From an uncultured Alphaproteobacteria bacterium (GTDB lineage: Bacteria; Pseudomonadota; Alphaproteobacteria; Rs-D84), in contig CATOOF010000002.1 in NCBI GenBank assembly GCA_951801825.1, positions 288,441 through 352,440 of the forward strand: a stretch of DNA of 64,000 bases, given 5' to 3'. Numbering within the stretch: the stretch's first letter is position 1; each line of letters opens with the position of its first letter. This document shows, in pieces, positions 44,617 to 53,302 of this stretch. The translations under genes and the position numbers were made by a program. The notes under the pieces are model-generated. The model saw only the letters and a program-made list of their open reading frames with translations, was not told where the DNA came from and made no database searches.

Positions 44617-45492
44617 TTAGTTAATCCCCATTCCAAACCGGCCCCAGCGCATCTTGCTGCCCCAGTTCCACAGGAACAGCATCGGCGAGTAATAGTTGTG
44701 TGAATACCACACAAACCACACCTTGCCCAGGACATAATCACGGGATACAAATCCGATGTCGGCGCGGCTGTCACCGCTGTTGTCACGGTTGTCGCCCATA
44801 AAGAACAAATGCCCGTCCGGTACAGTATACAGCGGCGTATTGTCAAACATTGCATCATCAGAGTATTCTATTATGCTGTGCGAGACACCATTTGGCAGGG
44901 TTTCCGTGTACTCTGTAACCCTGGCCACGCCACAGGCGCCGGGATATGTTCTGCAGACTCTGTCAGATTTATATTCAATGGTATAATTAAACGGCGCCGG
45001 CGCATTGTCAATCCATATACGATTGCCTTTTATCGCCATGTCCCCCTCATAATAGCCAACACTGCGCAGCGATTTCGGCAAAACAGCCACAACATACGGA
45101 CGCGGATTTTCACGCGGGACAATTTCACCATTTATATACAGACGCCCCTCTTTCATCTGAACCGTGTCACCTGGCAGGCCAATCAGACGCTTTACATAAT
45201 CCTGGGATTCGTTTATCGGATTGCGAAACACAATGACGTCACCCATTTTAGGTTCCGTGGCAAAAATGCGCCCATTCCACATTTTCCAAGAACCAAACGG
45301 GAATGAATAACGCGAATATCCATACGACCACTTTTCAACAAATATATGGTCGCCAATATGCAGCGTGGGAATCATCGAACCAGACGGAATGTTAAACGGT
45401 TCCAGCAATAAACTTCTGAATACAATTGCAATCAGCGCACCATAGAACAGCGTATTAAACCATTCGCGCGCAACATTCTTATTTTTTGGCAT
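44617..45492 (-). CDS. lepB: Signal peptidase I
   Basis: A 291-aa inner-membrane peptidase that removes Sec signal peptides. One N-terminal membrane helix, then the catalytic Ser in IPSGSMIPTLHIGD. The catalytic Lys is in DYVKRLIGLPGD, and GDNRDNSGDSR is box E. AAAGGACGG precedes the ATG. The lepB-rnc pair is ancestral; era, often third, is elsewhere in this window. Confidence 0.96.
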   Translation of the reverse strand: MPKNKNVAREWFNTLFYGALIAIVFRSLLLEPFNIPSGSMIPTLHIGDHIFVEKWSYGYSRYSFPFGSWKMWNGRIFATEPKMGDVIVFRNPINESQDYVKRLIGLPGDTVQMKEGRLYINGEIVPRENPRPYVVAVLPKSLRSVGYYEGDMAIKGNRIWIDNAPAPFNYTIEYKSDRVCRTYPGACGVARVTEYTETLPNGVSHSIIEYSDDAMFDNTPLYTVPDGHLFFMGDNRDNSGDSRADIGFVSRDYVLGKVWFVWYSHNYYSPMLFLWNWGSKMRWGRFGMGIN

Positions 45493-45550
45493 AACTTTTC
45501 CGTCCTTTTGTTTGCGGGTATTTTAGAACTTGAATTAAAAATGCGCAAGC

Positions 45551-45556
45551 TATAAT
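45551..45556 (+). promoter_or_regulatory. -10 box of comM (leaderless)
   Basis: TATAAT ends 8 nt before the ATG at 45565. TTGAAT at 45530-45535 is a possible -35 with a short 15-nt spacer. No Shine-Dalgarno. Confidence 0.5.
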
Positions 45557-45564
45557 ATGCAAAT

Positions 45565-47088
45565 ATGATTTCTTTAAATTCCATTATATTCAATGGCATG
45601 GACATTACACCAATTGATGTCCAGGTTCAATTATCATCAGGATTGTCAAAACCTGAGTTTAAAATTATCGGACTGGCCGACCGTGCCGTCAAGGAATCAG
45701 CCGAACGCGTACGAAACGCGCTGGCGGCGCTGAACCTGGGGCTGCCGCCGAAAAAGCTGACGGTGAACCTGTCACCGGCGGACGTGGAAAAAACAGGTGC
45801 TCATTTTGACCTGCCGATACTGTGCGCGATAATGTGTGCAATTGGTGTCCTGTCCGAAGAAAAGCTGGCGCGATATATTATCATGGGCGAAGTAGGATTA
45901 AATGGTGCGATTGGAAAAACAGACGGATGTCTGCCGGCCGGCGTATGGGCCGCAAAACACGACATGGGGCTGATTTGTCCCGCATCATGTGGGCCAGAGG
46001 CGGCACTTAGCGCGAATGCAAACATACTGGCACCGGAACATGTGCTGGATTTGGTAAACCATTTCAAAGGGATGGCTGTATTACAGCCGCCGGTAACGAC
46101 ACTGGAAACCGCCCCACAGACCAATGCTAAAATTGATCTGTGCGATGTTCACGGCCAGGCGGCGGCAAAACGCGCCCTGGAAATAGCGGCCGCGGGCGGG
46201 CATGCAATGCTGATGATTGGACCGCCGGGGTCTGGGAAAACCATGCTGGCGGCACGTCTGGCAACAATCATGCCGGAAATGACCGCGGCAGAGATTTTAG
46301 AAACATCAACAATTTATTCCATCGCCGGACAATTAAACGGGCGCGGATTGGTACAAAACCGGCCGTTCCGTAGTGTACATCACACCGCCAGTGCGGTCGC
46401 ACTGGCCGGGGGTGGTGGCGACGCGCGACCAGGGGAAATATCACTGGCGCATAACGGGGTTCTGTTCTTGGACGAATTGCCGGAATTTAACCGGACCACT
46501 CTTGAAATTCTGCGCCAGCCAATGGAATCCGGGCAAATCATGATTTCACGCGCACGACGCAACGCGACATATCCGGCACGATTCCAATTAATCGCGGCAA
46601 TGAATCCGTGTCCGTGCGGTCATTTGGGCAACGCAGCAATGGCATGCAGTCGTGCGCCGCGCTGTGCAGAGGCATATCAAAACAAAATATCCGGGCCATT
46701 GTTGGATAGAATTGATTTGCATGTGGACGTTGATGCCGTAAATCCATGGGAAATGCATAATTCAGCCAACGAATCCACCGGCGAAACCAGCGAAACAGTT
46801 CGTGCGCGCGTTGTCGCCGCACGTACGCGCCAGATTGCACGCCAGGGAAAAATCAACGCATATCTGGATGGCCCTGAATTGGATGCGGCGGTACACATGT
46901 CGCCCGATGCGACGGAATTTTTAAATACCGCGGCGGAAAAAATGGGCATGTCGGCCCGCGGATACAACCGCATAAAGCGAATTGCACGAACAATTGCGGA
47001 CCTGCGCGGGGCATCAGATGTTGACATTTCCGACCTGGCCGAGGCACTGTCGTACAGACAAATTGGGCGCGGAAAATTTGCCGCCTAA
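45565..47088 (+). CDS. comM: ComM/YifB-family AAA ATPase
   Basis: A 507-aa hexameric helicase-like ATPase that promotes branch migration during natural transformation and recombination. The N-terminal ChlI-like domain (VQVQLSSGLSKPEFKIIGLADRAVKE) precedes Walker A GPPGSGKT and Walker B GVLFLDELPEF. A C-terminal Mg-chelatase-type domain follows, with SARGYNRIKRIARTIADL. NPCPCGHLG is a family landmark. With the TfoX-like protein elsewhere in this window it hints at, but does not prove, competence. Confidence 0.94.
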   Translation: MISLNSIIFNGMDITPIDVQVQLSSGLSKPEFKIIGLADRAVKESAERVRNALAALNLGLPPKKLTVNLSPADVEKTGAHFDLPILCAIMCAIGVLSEEKLARYIIMGEVGLNGAIGKTDGCLPAGVWAAKHDMGLICPASCGPEAALSANANILAPEHVLDLVNHFKGMAVLQPPVTTLETAPQTNAKIDLCDVHGQAAAKRALEIAAAGGHAMLMIGPPGSGKTMLAARLATIMPEMTAAEILETSTIYSIAGQLNGRGLVQNRPFRSVHHTASAVALAGGGGDARPGEISLAHNGVLFLDELPEFNRTTLEILRQPMESGQIMISRARRNATYPARFQLIAAMNPCPCGHLGNAAMACSRAPRCAEAYQNKISGPLLDRIDLHVDVDAVNPWEMHNSANESTGETSETVRARVVAARTRQIARQGKINAYLDGPELDAAVHMSPDATEFLNTAAEKMGMSARGYNRIKRIARTIADLRGASDVDISDLAEALSYRQIGRGKFAA

Positions 47089-47115
47089 AAAAACATATAA
47101 AAACACCAGAAATCC

Positions 47116-47137
47116 GGCCTGAACAAGGCCTTTTTTT
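47116..47137 (+). terminator. Terminator of comM
   Basis: GGCCT (47116-47120) and AGGCC (47126-47130), then seven T. Confidence 0.7.
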
Positions 47138-47148
47138 ATGTACAAAAA

Positions 47149-47245
47149 AAACGGAGGTTTGGATTATACACCTATTCGGGTACAAAATATCACTATTTCC
47201 GCCACAGTGTCAATTAGATTTTATGCCGATTTTAAACCTCCGTTT
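47149..47245. repeat. 12-bp inverted repeat in the leader of the 47270 gene
   Basis: AAACGGAGGTTT (47149-47160) and AAACCTCCGTTT (47234-47245) are perfect reverse complements, and each is followed by GGAT. Between them, ATGCCGATTTTAAACC (from 47223) resembles the 17-kb repeat motif. It opens an 11-codon frame (MPILNLRLDTA) whose TAA overlaps the Shine-Dalgarno of the gene. Confidence 0.55.
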
Positions 47246-47269
47246 GGATACAGCATAAGGAGAAAAAAT

Positions 47270-48217
47270 ATGAATAGATTCTTTATACGACTAATCGGAG
47301 GAGCAATTGCATGCACCTGTGGTCTAATAAATGCGGCCAAGGCCATAAATTGTAATATTGGCGAAACATTCAGCGGAACCACATCCTATTATGCGAAACA
47401 AACATGTCCGGCCACAACCGGATACAGGGCATACAGCATGGATAAAAACTTTCCGGGCGTGAGCGACACCGGCAACGAGTATGCCGCGTATACAAATCAA
47501 ACCCTGTCATCTACGTCCGTGCCCAGAATTATCGGCCTGTCCAATGTATGCGAAACCAAAACAAATGCCTTACTCGCCGGGGGTACATTCTTTGTGCCAT
47601 GCAGCGAAAACCGCACACCATTTGTAACCATAACCGACACAGACAGCCAAGGCAACGAACGCAAATTAGTACGTCAAACATGTTCTAATCTTGACGCCTC
47701 TAGCGGATTATATTTGGGCGCGTGTATTCTGGACGGCAGCGGCCAGGTAATAACACTATTTGACGACTTTTTTAAGACCTATGGCGGGTGCCTGTGCCCG
47801 GAAGGCCAGACATGCTCTAATGAATCCGGGGATTCTGGCGATTCCGGGAATACGGGATCGGCCGGATCTGCGGATGGCTGCAAATTCTATTACTATAACA
47901 CGGGTATTGGCGAAACCAGCGCTTATGTATTTGTCGGATGCAGACCGGGATATTATCTAAATCGCGAAATAGAAAGTGGCGAAACATTTGTCTCAAAAAA
48001 CGCAATAGACAAATTATGCTCGCCATGTTCGGGCATGAAATATAATGTCAGCAACGGAACCGTTTCTACATACAAGCCAACCGACGGCGAAACGGGGGCA
48101 AACGGGATTTGGTGGAAATCTGACGGCATGGGTATTAACTCTTGCTATGCCAATGGCAATGTCAACGATGGGGCCGGAACATTCTCGTTCGAAACAAACT
48201 GTACATATGGCGGATAA
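47270..48217 (+). CDS. Exported Cys-rich protein, family with C-terminal CY...C.Y motif
   Basis: A 315-aa product with AAGGAG at 47257-47262 before ATG 47270. The signal peptide is about residues 1-26 (FIRLIGGAIACTCGLINAAKA). It has about 17 cysteines, a Gly/Ser/Asp low-complexity stretch near 185-200, and segments such as GCRPGYYLNREIESG and LCSPCSGMKYNVSNG. It ends SCYANGNVNDGAG, then TFSFETNCTYGG, the shared motif. A glycosyltransferase gene follows after 14 nt, so the protein may be a glycosylation substrate (inference). Function unknown. Confidence 0.75.
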   Translation: MNRFFIRLIGGAIACTCGLINAAKAINCNIGETFSGTTSYYAKQTCPATTGYRAYSMDKNFPGVSDTGNEYAAYTNQTLSSTSVPRIIGLSNVCETKTNALLAGGTFFVPCSENRTPFVTITDTDSQGNERKLVRQTCSNLDASSGLYLGACILDGSGQVITLFDDFFKTYGGCLCPEGQTCSNESGDSGDSGNTGSAGSADGCKFYYYNTGIGETSAYVFVGCRPGYYLNREIESGETFVSKNAIDKLCSPCSGMKYNVSNGTVSTYKPTDGETGANGIWWKSDGMGINSCYANGNVNDGAGTFSFETNCTYGG

Positions 48218-48231
48218 TCCGGATTAGACAG

Positions 48232-49341
48232 ATGAATCGCACACATCAAATTATAAACGTAATTGAATTAGACTGTCGAGACATACGATTCCAAAGTGGC
48301 ATTGCACGCTATTTTGACACGCTGGCCGCGAACATGCCCGAATACGTTCAGACATTCAAGGTTATCTTTTATCATTCGCCAACAATCCCAAACGTATCAA
48401 TCAATGTGACTGACACAGAGTTACAGGTATTCCATCCCGCCGGATTTCCAATGCATACACTGTTTGACGCCGCATTGGCGTTTATAGGGCACAGGCTGGA
48501 CGCGATGGAAAACCTGATTGTAAAATCAAACTGTTTGGGAATGGAGGCGTTTGCATATCTGTTACGCAATCGATTTTACTGTAAAACAATTGGTGTTTTG
48601 CATTGTCTGCCACACCTGTCGTTCAGCAATGAAAAAGGAACGTTTCCTGCCTTAAATCCGCTGGCCAAGATGGATTCTATTATTCTGGTATGCCAGACCG
48701 CCACACAATGGCTGGATAGAGTTCACAACAAGCGCCCGCACAACATTATATACAACGGCATACGCAGGCCCAAAATTAAATCGCGAAAGAAGCCCGACGA
48801 TGTATTTAAATTCATATGGACAAACGGATGGGCGGCACATAAAGGCCTGGGGCGGATAATTCCGGCCATACGCCAGGTTGCGAAAGACCATAAAATTCAA
48901 ATACTTGTTTTGGGTGGCGGCCAGCCTGACGAAAAAACCGCGAGAGAAATATCCGACCTGCCAATAGTAAACGTCGGCCTGCTGAACGATTCAGACAAAA
49001 TCGCACAATATTACGAACAGGCGGATTGTGCATTGTTTGCATCATATTCAGAAGCCTGCTCTTTTGCAGGGATAGAAGCGATGTCTTATAACTTGCCCAT
49101 AATTTCATCCGATGCGGCCGGTCTGGTCGAAATGTTTGGCAGTGCGGCGCTGTATGCAAAAACGGACAAAGAACGCAATCTTAATGTATCCCAATATGCC
49201 GACAATATGAATACAGTAATCGAAAATGCCCGGGTGCGCTCTAAGCTGGCCGTGGTGGCATATGCCAGATATTTAGAACGATACACCGCACAAAAGATGG
49301 CAAAAAACACACTGAATCTGTATAAAAAACTATTAGATTAA
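48232..49341 (+). CDS. Family 4-type (GT-B) glycosyltransferase
   Basis: A 369-aa GT-B enzyme. KFIWTNGWAAHKGLGRIIPAI marks the start of the second Rossmann domain (phosphate-binding KG). Later come ILVLGGGQPD and EACSFAGIEAMSYNLPIISSDAAGLVEM, the EX7E-type nucleotide-sugar site. A sugar-transfer role on an envelope molecule is likely. Start at ATG 48232, 14 nt after the Cys-rich gene; a longer frame upstream overlaps that gene and is rejected. A strong terminator follows. Confidence 0.87.
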   Translation: MNRTHQIINVIELDCRDIRFQSGIARYFDTLAANMPEYVQTFKVIFYHSPTIPNVSINVTDTELQVFHPAGFPMHTLFDAALAFIGHRLDAMENLIVKSNCLGMEAFAYLLRNRFYCKTIGVLHCLPHLSFSNEKGTFPALNPLAKMDSIILVCQTATQWLDRVHNKRPHNIIYNGIRRPKIKSRKKPDDVFKFIWTNGWAAHKGLGRIIPAIRQVAKDHKIQILVLGGGQPDEKTAREISDLPIVNVGLLNDSDKIAQYYEQADCALFASYSEACSFAGIEAMSYNLPIISSDAAGLVEMFGSAALYAKTDKERNLNVSQYADNMNTVIENARVRSKLAVVAYARYLERYTAQKMAKNTLNLYKKLLD

Positions 49342-49365
49342 AAATCCGCCATTGGGCGGATTTTT
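49340..49365. terminator. Bidirectional terminator
   Basis: AAAAATCCGCC (49340-49350) and GGCGGATTTTT (49355-49365) with an ATTG loop, between convergent genes ending at 49341 and 49369. Confidence 0.88.
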
Positions 49366-49368
49366 AAT

Positions 49369-50346
49369 CTAGAACTCGAACCGCAGGCCCAGCATTATGT
49401 TTGCATATATCATGCTTTCCGCACTGAACCAGTCGCGGGTGCGGGAATCATCCTTGTTCGTAAGCGCCCACTTTATCTTTGGAATATATGCAACGCGGGC
49501 CCCGAAATCCAAGAACATTGTTTCATTTATACCATAAGAAATACCAACCGATGCCAAACCGGCAATATTTGAAGAGTTAATCTTGGAACGATAAAACTGA
49601 ACCACGCCGTAGTCATCCGCCTCTCCAAAATTCTGCAGGTCAACCGACGTCGACAAATCCCCATACAAATCGGACAGATTCAGCGTTGTTTTACTGTCGG
49701 CGTATCCGATACCGAAGCCAACATACGGAATAACCTTTCTCACAGGCTTTTGCAGGCCGTCAAAAAAGTCATAAAAAGCCATTGCACTGATAATATCGGT
49801 GGAAACTTTTGACTGTGCGCTACCACTTTGGGCGATAATTACAACATCCGATACATCGCCGCCTGTTAATGGTAAATCGCCGTCAAACAGTGGCGACTGA
49901 TTATATTCCATTTCTGTAATGTGGTCCCAGCCAACCTCTACACGCCATTGTGGGCGATTAGGTATGGTCCACCCCAGCGATGCACCGGCGGCAAATGCAA
50001 ATTCTGAAAAATCACTGGCCGGTTTTACATCTGCCAAATCGCCCATACCCGCATACAGGAAACCGTCACAGCCGCCCCCTTTTACACAGGCATCATAATA
50101 CGCGGCCGATATTACCATCCCGTCGCCCGGGTTTACGTAATATTCGGTCGTCAACGAACCAACATCGTTCTTGATAGAGCCAAATCCAAACGATGCCCCA
50201 CCACGCACAGACATTACAAACCGCGACCCGTCATCCGAATAATAGCCGTCACCCAGATATGTACCGGCATATTCCCAATTAGCCGCCGCAGGCGCCGCCG
50301 ACAGGCATGATAAAAACGACAAGATACAAAATATTCTTTTTCTCAT
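49369..50346 (-). CDS. Outer-membrane beta-barrel protein
   Basis: A 325-aa product. The signal peptide is MRKRIFCILSFLSCLSAAPAAA. The mature part has many aromatic-alternating strands (RFVMSVRGGASFGFGSI, EFAFAAGASLGWTIP, QWRVEVGWDHITEMEY, VIPYVGFGIGYADSKTTL). It ends IYANIMLGLRFEF with the C-terminal Phe. A loop holds CVKGGGCDG, a likely disulfide. It resembles opacity/surface-antigen-type barrels of alphaproteobacteria. The start MRKR (50346) is chosen because it begins the signal peptide; ATG 50355 is possible. Confidence 0.8.
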   Translation of the reverse strand: MRKRIFCILSFLSCLSAAPAAANWEYAGTYLGDGYYSDDGSRFVMSVRGGASFGFGSIKNDVGSLTTEYYVNPGDGMVISAAYYDACVKGGGCDGFLYAGMGDLADVKPASDFSEFAFAAGASLGWTIPNRPQWRVEVGWDHITEMEYNQSPLFDGDLPLTGGDVSDVVIIAQSGSAQSKVSTDIISAMAFYDFFDGLQKPVRKVIPYVGFGIGYADSKTTLNLSDLYGDLSTSVDLQNFGEADDYGVVQFYRSKINSSNIAGLASVGISYGINETMFLDFGARVAYIPKIKWALTNKDDSRTRDWFSAESMIYANIMLGLRFEF

Positions 50347-50373
50347 GTTCAACATTATATCATAAATAGTATC

Positions 50374-50402
50374 TGGACACCAAACTGTTTTTATCATATA
50401 AT
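50374..50402 (+). promoter_or_regulatory. Promoter of the structured RNA
   Basis: TGGACA (50374-50379), a 17-nt spacer and TATAAT (50397-50402). Transcription should start near 50409. It does not fit leaderless translation, since the only nearby ATG (50407) is just 4 nt from the -10 box. Confidence 0.65.
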
Positions 50403-50408
50403 TTGCAT

Positions 50409-50643
50409 GAATCAACAGGGATGTTGGCTCAGGGACGTCAGAAATCCTTTACTTAACCCGTGCACGTGCGCGGCATCCGACAAAAATGTCGGCGCAACAA
50501 TAATGCGCCGTATGTTTTTCCCGACTGATACCCGGTCGGGGGTCCGGCGATTATATAACAGCGCATATGCGTAAAAATCGCCGGGGTCATTGTTAAGTAT
50601 GATTTTCTGAAATCCCCGACCGCCAAACCTTTGGCGGTTTTTT
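50409..50643 (+). ncRNA. Structured RNA of about 235 nt, candidate riboswitch-like leader or sRNA
   Basis: Between promoter and terminator lie several perfect stems. CCGACA/TGTCGG is 50477-50482 with 50487-50492. GGCGCA/TGCGCC is 50491-50496 with 50504-50509. CCCGAC/GTCGGG is 50520-50525 with 50535-50540. CCGGCGATT/AATCGCCGG is 50544-50552 with 50576-50584. GGTCGGGGGT (50534-50543) can instead pair with ATCCCCGACC (50612-50621). That would break the 50520 hairpin and take bases of the terminator arm, the logic of an attenuator. The gene at 50676 begins 33 nt beyond. A 55-codon frame (50407-50574) exists but lacks a ribosome site. No known class recognised. Confidence 0.55.
50620..50643 (+). 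terminator. Terminator at the end of the structured RNA
   Basis: CCGCCAA and TTGGCGG with an ACCT loop, followed by six T (50638-50643). Confidence 0.85.
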
Positions 50644-50675
50644 GATAAACAAAATTTTCAAAAAGGGGCAAATCT

Positions 50676-51461
50676 ATGAAAATCAAACATTTTATTATCG
50701 CGGCATCAACCATAATGCCGATGGGCGCCATGGCCGGACCATGCGATGAAATATTCGGCAGCCACAACTGTCTTGCATGGGCCGAAGAATCTATCATTAA
50801 TCTGCAAGAATGCTCCTGTGGGCATTGCCCCAGCGGAACAGTTCCGCGCGGCTCTGGTTTTGAAACACATAAAACTGGCACGTACAACAATGTCAGATAT
50901 ACACTGCATTCAGGATGCGCGGTCGAATGCAGCTGTGCCAACAACCCAAACCCCGAAAGACGCGGCGGCACATGCGAGGCTCAAGAAACAAACATGACCG
51001 CACCAGACTATTCAACATGCACCGCAACCCCAACAGGCGCCAAGCTGTGCAATACAACAACAAACAAATGCAACGACACGTCCGTTACAATCGCAGGCCA
51101 GATATACTGTAAGCTGAACGGACAGACATGCTCGCTGCCATTTGCCGCCAGTGCAATGTTGGCATCACCATACTGCAGCAATGGGGCCGCCGCACCCCAA
51201 GGCGGGGTAAGCTGCCTGGTGGTTGAGTGCAAGCAAAACGCCATCCCAGGCGCATCACGCAGTAATTGCATGTGCAACACAGGATACTATATGAACACAT
51301 CAAGCTTTACCTGTGAAAAATGTCCAAACCCAATGCCCCCGGCAACAACAAGCACACCGGGCGCGACCGATATAACACAATGCTATATACCCGCAGGAGC
51401 CACGCTGACCGAGACCGCCGGAACATATAAATATATTGAAAACTGTTCATACACCGAATAA
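50676..51461 (+). CDS. Exported Cys-rich protein, family with C-terminal CY...C.Y motif
   Basis: A 261-aa product with AAGGGG upstream. The signal peptide is MKIKHFIIAASTIMPMGAMA. About 25 cysteines follow in EGF-like spacing (CSCGHCPSGTVPRGSG, CSCANNPNPERRGGTC, NCMCNTGYYMNTSSFTCEKCPNP). The end is QCYIPAGATLTETAG, then TYKYIENCSYTE. The closest parallel in this window is the 16808-17104 product, which shares CYxPAG. Likely surface-exposed. The RNA element upstream may control its expression. Confidence 0.78.
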   Translation: MKIKHFIIAASTIMPMGAMAGPCDEIFGSHNCLAWAEESIINLQECSCGHCPSGTVPRGSGFETHKTGTYNNVRYTLHSGCAVECSCANNPNPERRGGTCEAQETNMTAPDYSTCTATPTGAKLCNTTTNKCNDTSVTIAGQIYCKLNGQTCSLPFAASAMLASPYCSNGAAAPQGGVSCLVVECKQNAIPGASRSNCMCNTGYYMNTSSFTCEKCPNPMPPATTSTPGATDITQCYIPAGATLTETAGTYKYIENCSYTE

Positions 51462-51488
51462 AAAAACGGGGCGTCTGCCCCGTTTTTT
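51461..51488. terminator. Bidirectional terminator
   Basis: AAAAAACGGGGC and GCCCCGTTTTTT with a GTCT loop, between convergent genes ending at 51461 and 51487. Confidence 0.9.
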
Positions 51489-53256
51489 ATTCCTGTATAA
51501 ATCCACCAGACTGCATTTTCCACAAACGCGCATATGCACCGTCACGCCGGACCAGTGCCCGATGAGAACCCTGCTCTATTATCTTGCCGTGGCGCATTAC
51601 AACAATACGGTCCATGTTGCGCAACGTCGACAAGCGGTGCGCAATCGCGATTGTCGTACGGTTCTGGGCCAGTTCTTCGAACGATTTTTGAATTGCAACC
51701 TCGGTCTCGGAATCCAGGGCGGATGTTGCCTCATCCAATATTAAAATAGGCGCATCTTTTAAGAACGCACGTGCGATTGCGATACGCTGGCGCTGGCCGC
51801 CAGAGAGTTTCATTCCACGGTCGCCAACCAGCGTGTCATAGCCATTTTCCGCCCCTGTAATGAACTTGTCTGCGGCCGCACGGCGCGCCGCGGCGCGAAT
51901 TTGCGGCAATGTCGCGCTTTCGCGGCCATATCCAATATTTTCACCAATCGTGCGATTAAACATTGTCGGTTCCTGGGGGATAAAGGCAATATTTTTACGT
52001 AACGAATCCTGGGATACGGTTCGAATATCCTGGCCGTCTACCAATATATGGCCGCGTGTCGGGTCGTAAAAACGCATCAGCAGATTTACCAGGGTTGTCT
52101 TGCCCGCGCCAGATGCCCCGACCAGGCCAACACTTTCGCCCGGCTTTATCGTCAGGTTAAAATCACGCAGAATCCAGCGCCGCCCCGGACCATAGCGAAA
52201 CCAGACGTTTTTAAATTCTATCTTGCCACGCGTCACGACCAACGGTGCGGCATTTTCAACATCTGTAACCTCGACCGGCACGACCAGTTCATCATATGCC
52301 TTGGACGCGGCACCGATTTTATCGATAATAGTTGGCAAAACGTCTATCAGCTGGCTTATTGTGCCCATAACGCTGAAATATACGCCTGTGGTAATGACAA
52401 CATCCGCAAGAGACATATGGCCGTGCATATACAGCCACGCACACAGCCCCAATGTCACCCCGAACAGAACATCCCACATCACACCCGGAATCGCCCAGAA
52501 TACACGCTGCAGATATGAATTATGCAAGCGCGCCTGAACATACTTTTCACGCGACGGCGCCAGATGCCTTTCTTCGGCCGCACCACGCGCAAACAACTTG
52601 ACGACGGAAAAGTTTGATATACTGTCGACCAGTTTGCCAGACAATGAACTGCCCGCGGTTGAGTGCCCCTTGGACGCGGCCTTCATCGGTTTGTACATTT
52701 TCCATGCATACAGAATTCGCAACACTATCACACCAATAAACATATATGCAACATAACGGTTTACCTGTAACAGCAGTGCGCCATTCAAAATAATTGTTAA
52801 TGCACGTAAAAAGCTGGCAACTATGTCCAATAGGCCCGAAAAACCATCCGAGACATAATTCATCTGGTTCTTTATCTGGCCGCCCATACGCCCGTTCCAA
52901 AACGACATGGATTGGCCGTGGATATATGATGTCAATGTTTCAGACATCCGTCTATCCGCTTTTGGAGTCAAGTTATGCATCGCCCACTGTCGAAGAATGG
53001 CCCCCAGCGTAATAGTAACATTTATCGCCGTAACCAGAATAATTGTCGGCATCGCATACGTCAAGAAATTCATACCGGCGGGGACAGCCGCCTCAAACAT
53101 ACCCACAACCCAGCCCTGCATCTGTGGCTGCAAAACGCGGTCGGCCGTTGTAATGATAGCAGCAACCACCCATGCCCCCAGCAACCACCAATGGCCACTT
53201 AATCCATACTTTAAATAAAAACGCCATAAAGATTTTGGTAATACCGCCCGTGCCAT
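51487..53256 (-). CDS. ABC exporter (fused membrane and ATPase domains)
   Basis: A 589-aa half-transporter. Six membrane helices lie in residues about 1-300. The ATPase has Walker A GASGAGKT, signature LSGGQRQR and Walker B ILILDEATSALDSE. This is the exporter type of MsbA and its relatives, for lipids, peptides or drugs; the substrate is not evident. I use ATG 53256 (MARAVLPKSLW) because AAGGA is 6 nt upstream; 53259 and 53310 are alternatives. It follows the penicillin-binding protein gene on the same strand. Confidence 0.9.
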   Translation of the reverse strand: MARAVLPKSLWRFYLKYGLSGHWWLLGAWVVAAIITTADRVLQPQMQGWVVGMFEAAVPAGMNFLTYAMPTIILVTAINVTITLGAILRQWAMHNLTPKADRRMSETLTSYIHGQSMSFWNGRMGGQIKNQMNYVSDGFSGLLDIVASFLRALTIILNGALLLQVNRYVAYMFIGVIVLRILYAWKMYKPMKAASKGHSTAGSSLSGKLVDSISNFSVVKLFARGAAEERHLAPSREKYVQARLHNSYLQRVFWAIPGVMWDVLFGVTLGLCAWLYMHGHMSLADVVITTGVYFSVMGTISQLIDVLPTIIDKIGAASKAYDELVVPVEVTDVENAAPLVVTRGKIEFKNVWFRYGPGRRWILRDFNLTIKPGESVGLVGASGAGKTTLVNLLMRFYDPTRGHILVDGQDIRTVSQDSLRKNIAFIPQEPTMFNRTIGENIGYGRESATLPQIRAAARRAAADKFITGAENGYDTLVGDRGMKLSGGQRQRIAIARAFLKDAPILILDEATSALDSETEVAIQKSFEELAQNRTTIAIAHRLSTLRNMDRIVVMRHGKIIEQGSHRALVRRDGAYARLWKMQSGGFIQE

Positions 53257-53302
53257 CATGCTTCCTTTTTTTGCCCAGCTATCTTTAATATAAAACAAAT
53301 TA

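Noticed and set aside
50407-50574. 55-codon + strand frame inside the structured RNA
   Set aside because: Its ATG is only 4 nt from the -10 box, so it would lie at or before the transcription start. There is no Shine-Dalgarno, and the region is better explained by RNA stems. Kept as an alternative, not annotated.
50453-50971. Long - strand open frame overlapping the structured RNA and the Cys-rich gene
   Set aside because: It runs antisense through a signal-peptide gene with a good ribosome site, has no ribosome site of its own, and its composition is that of a reversed coding sequence.
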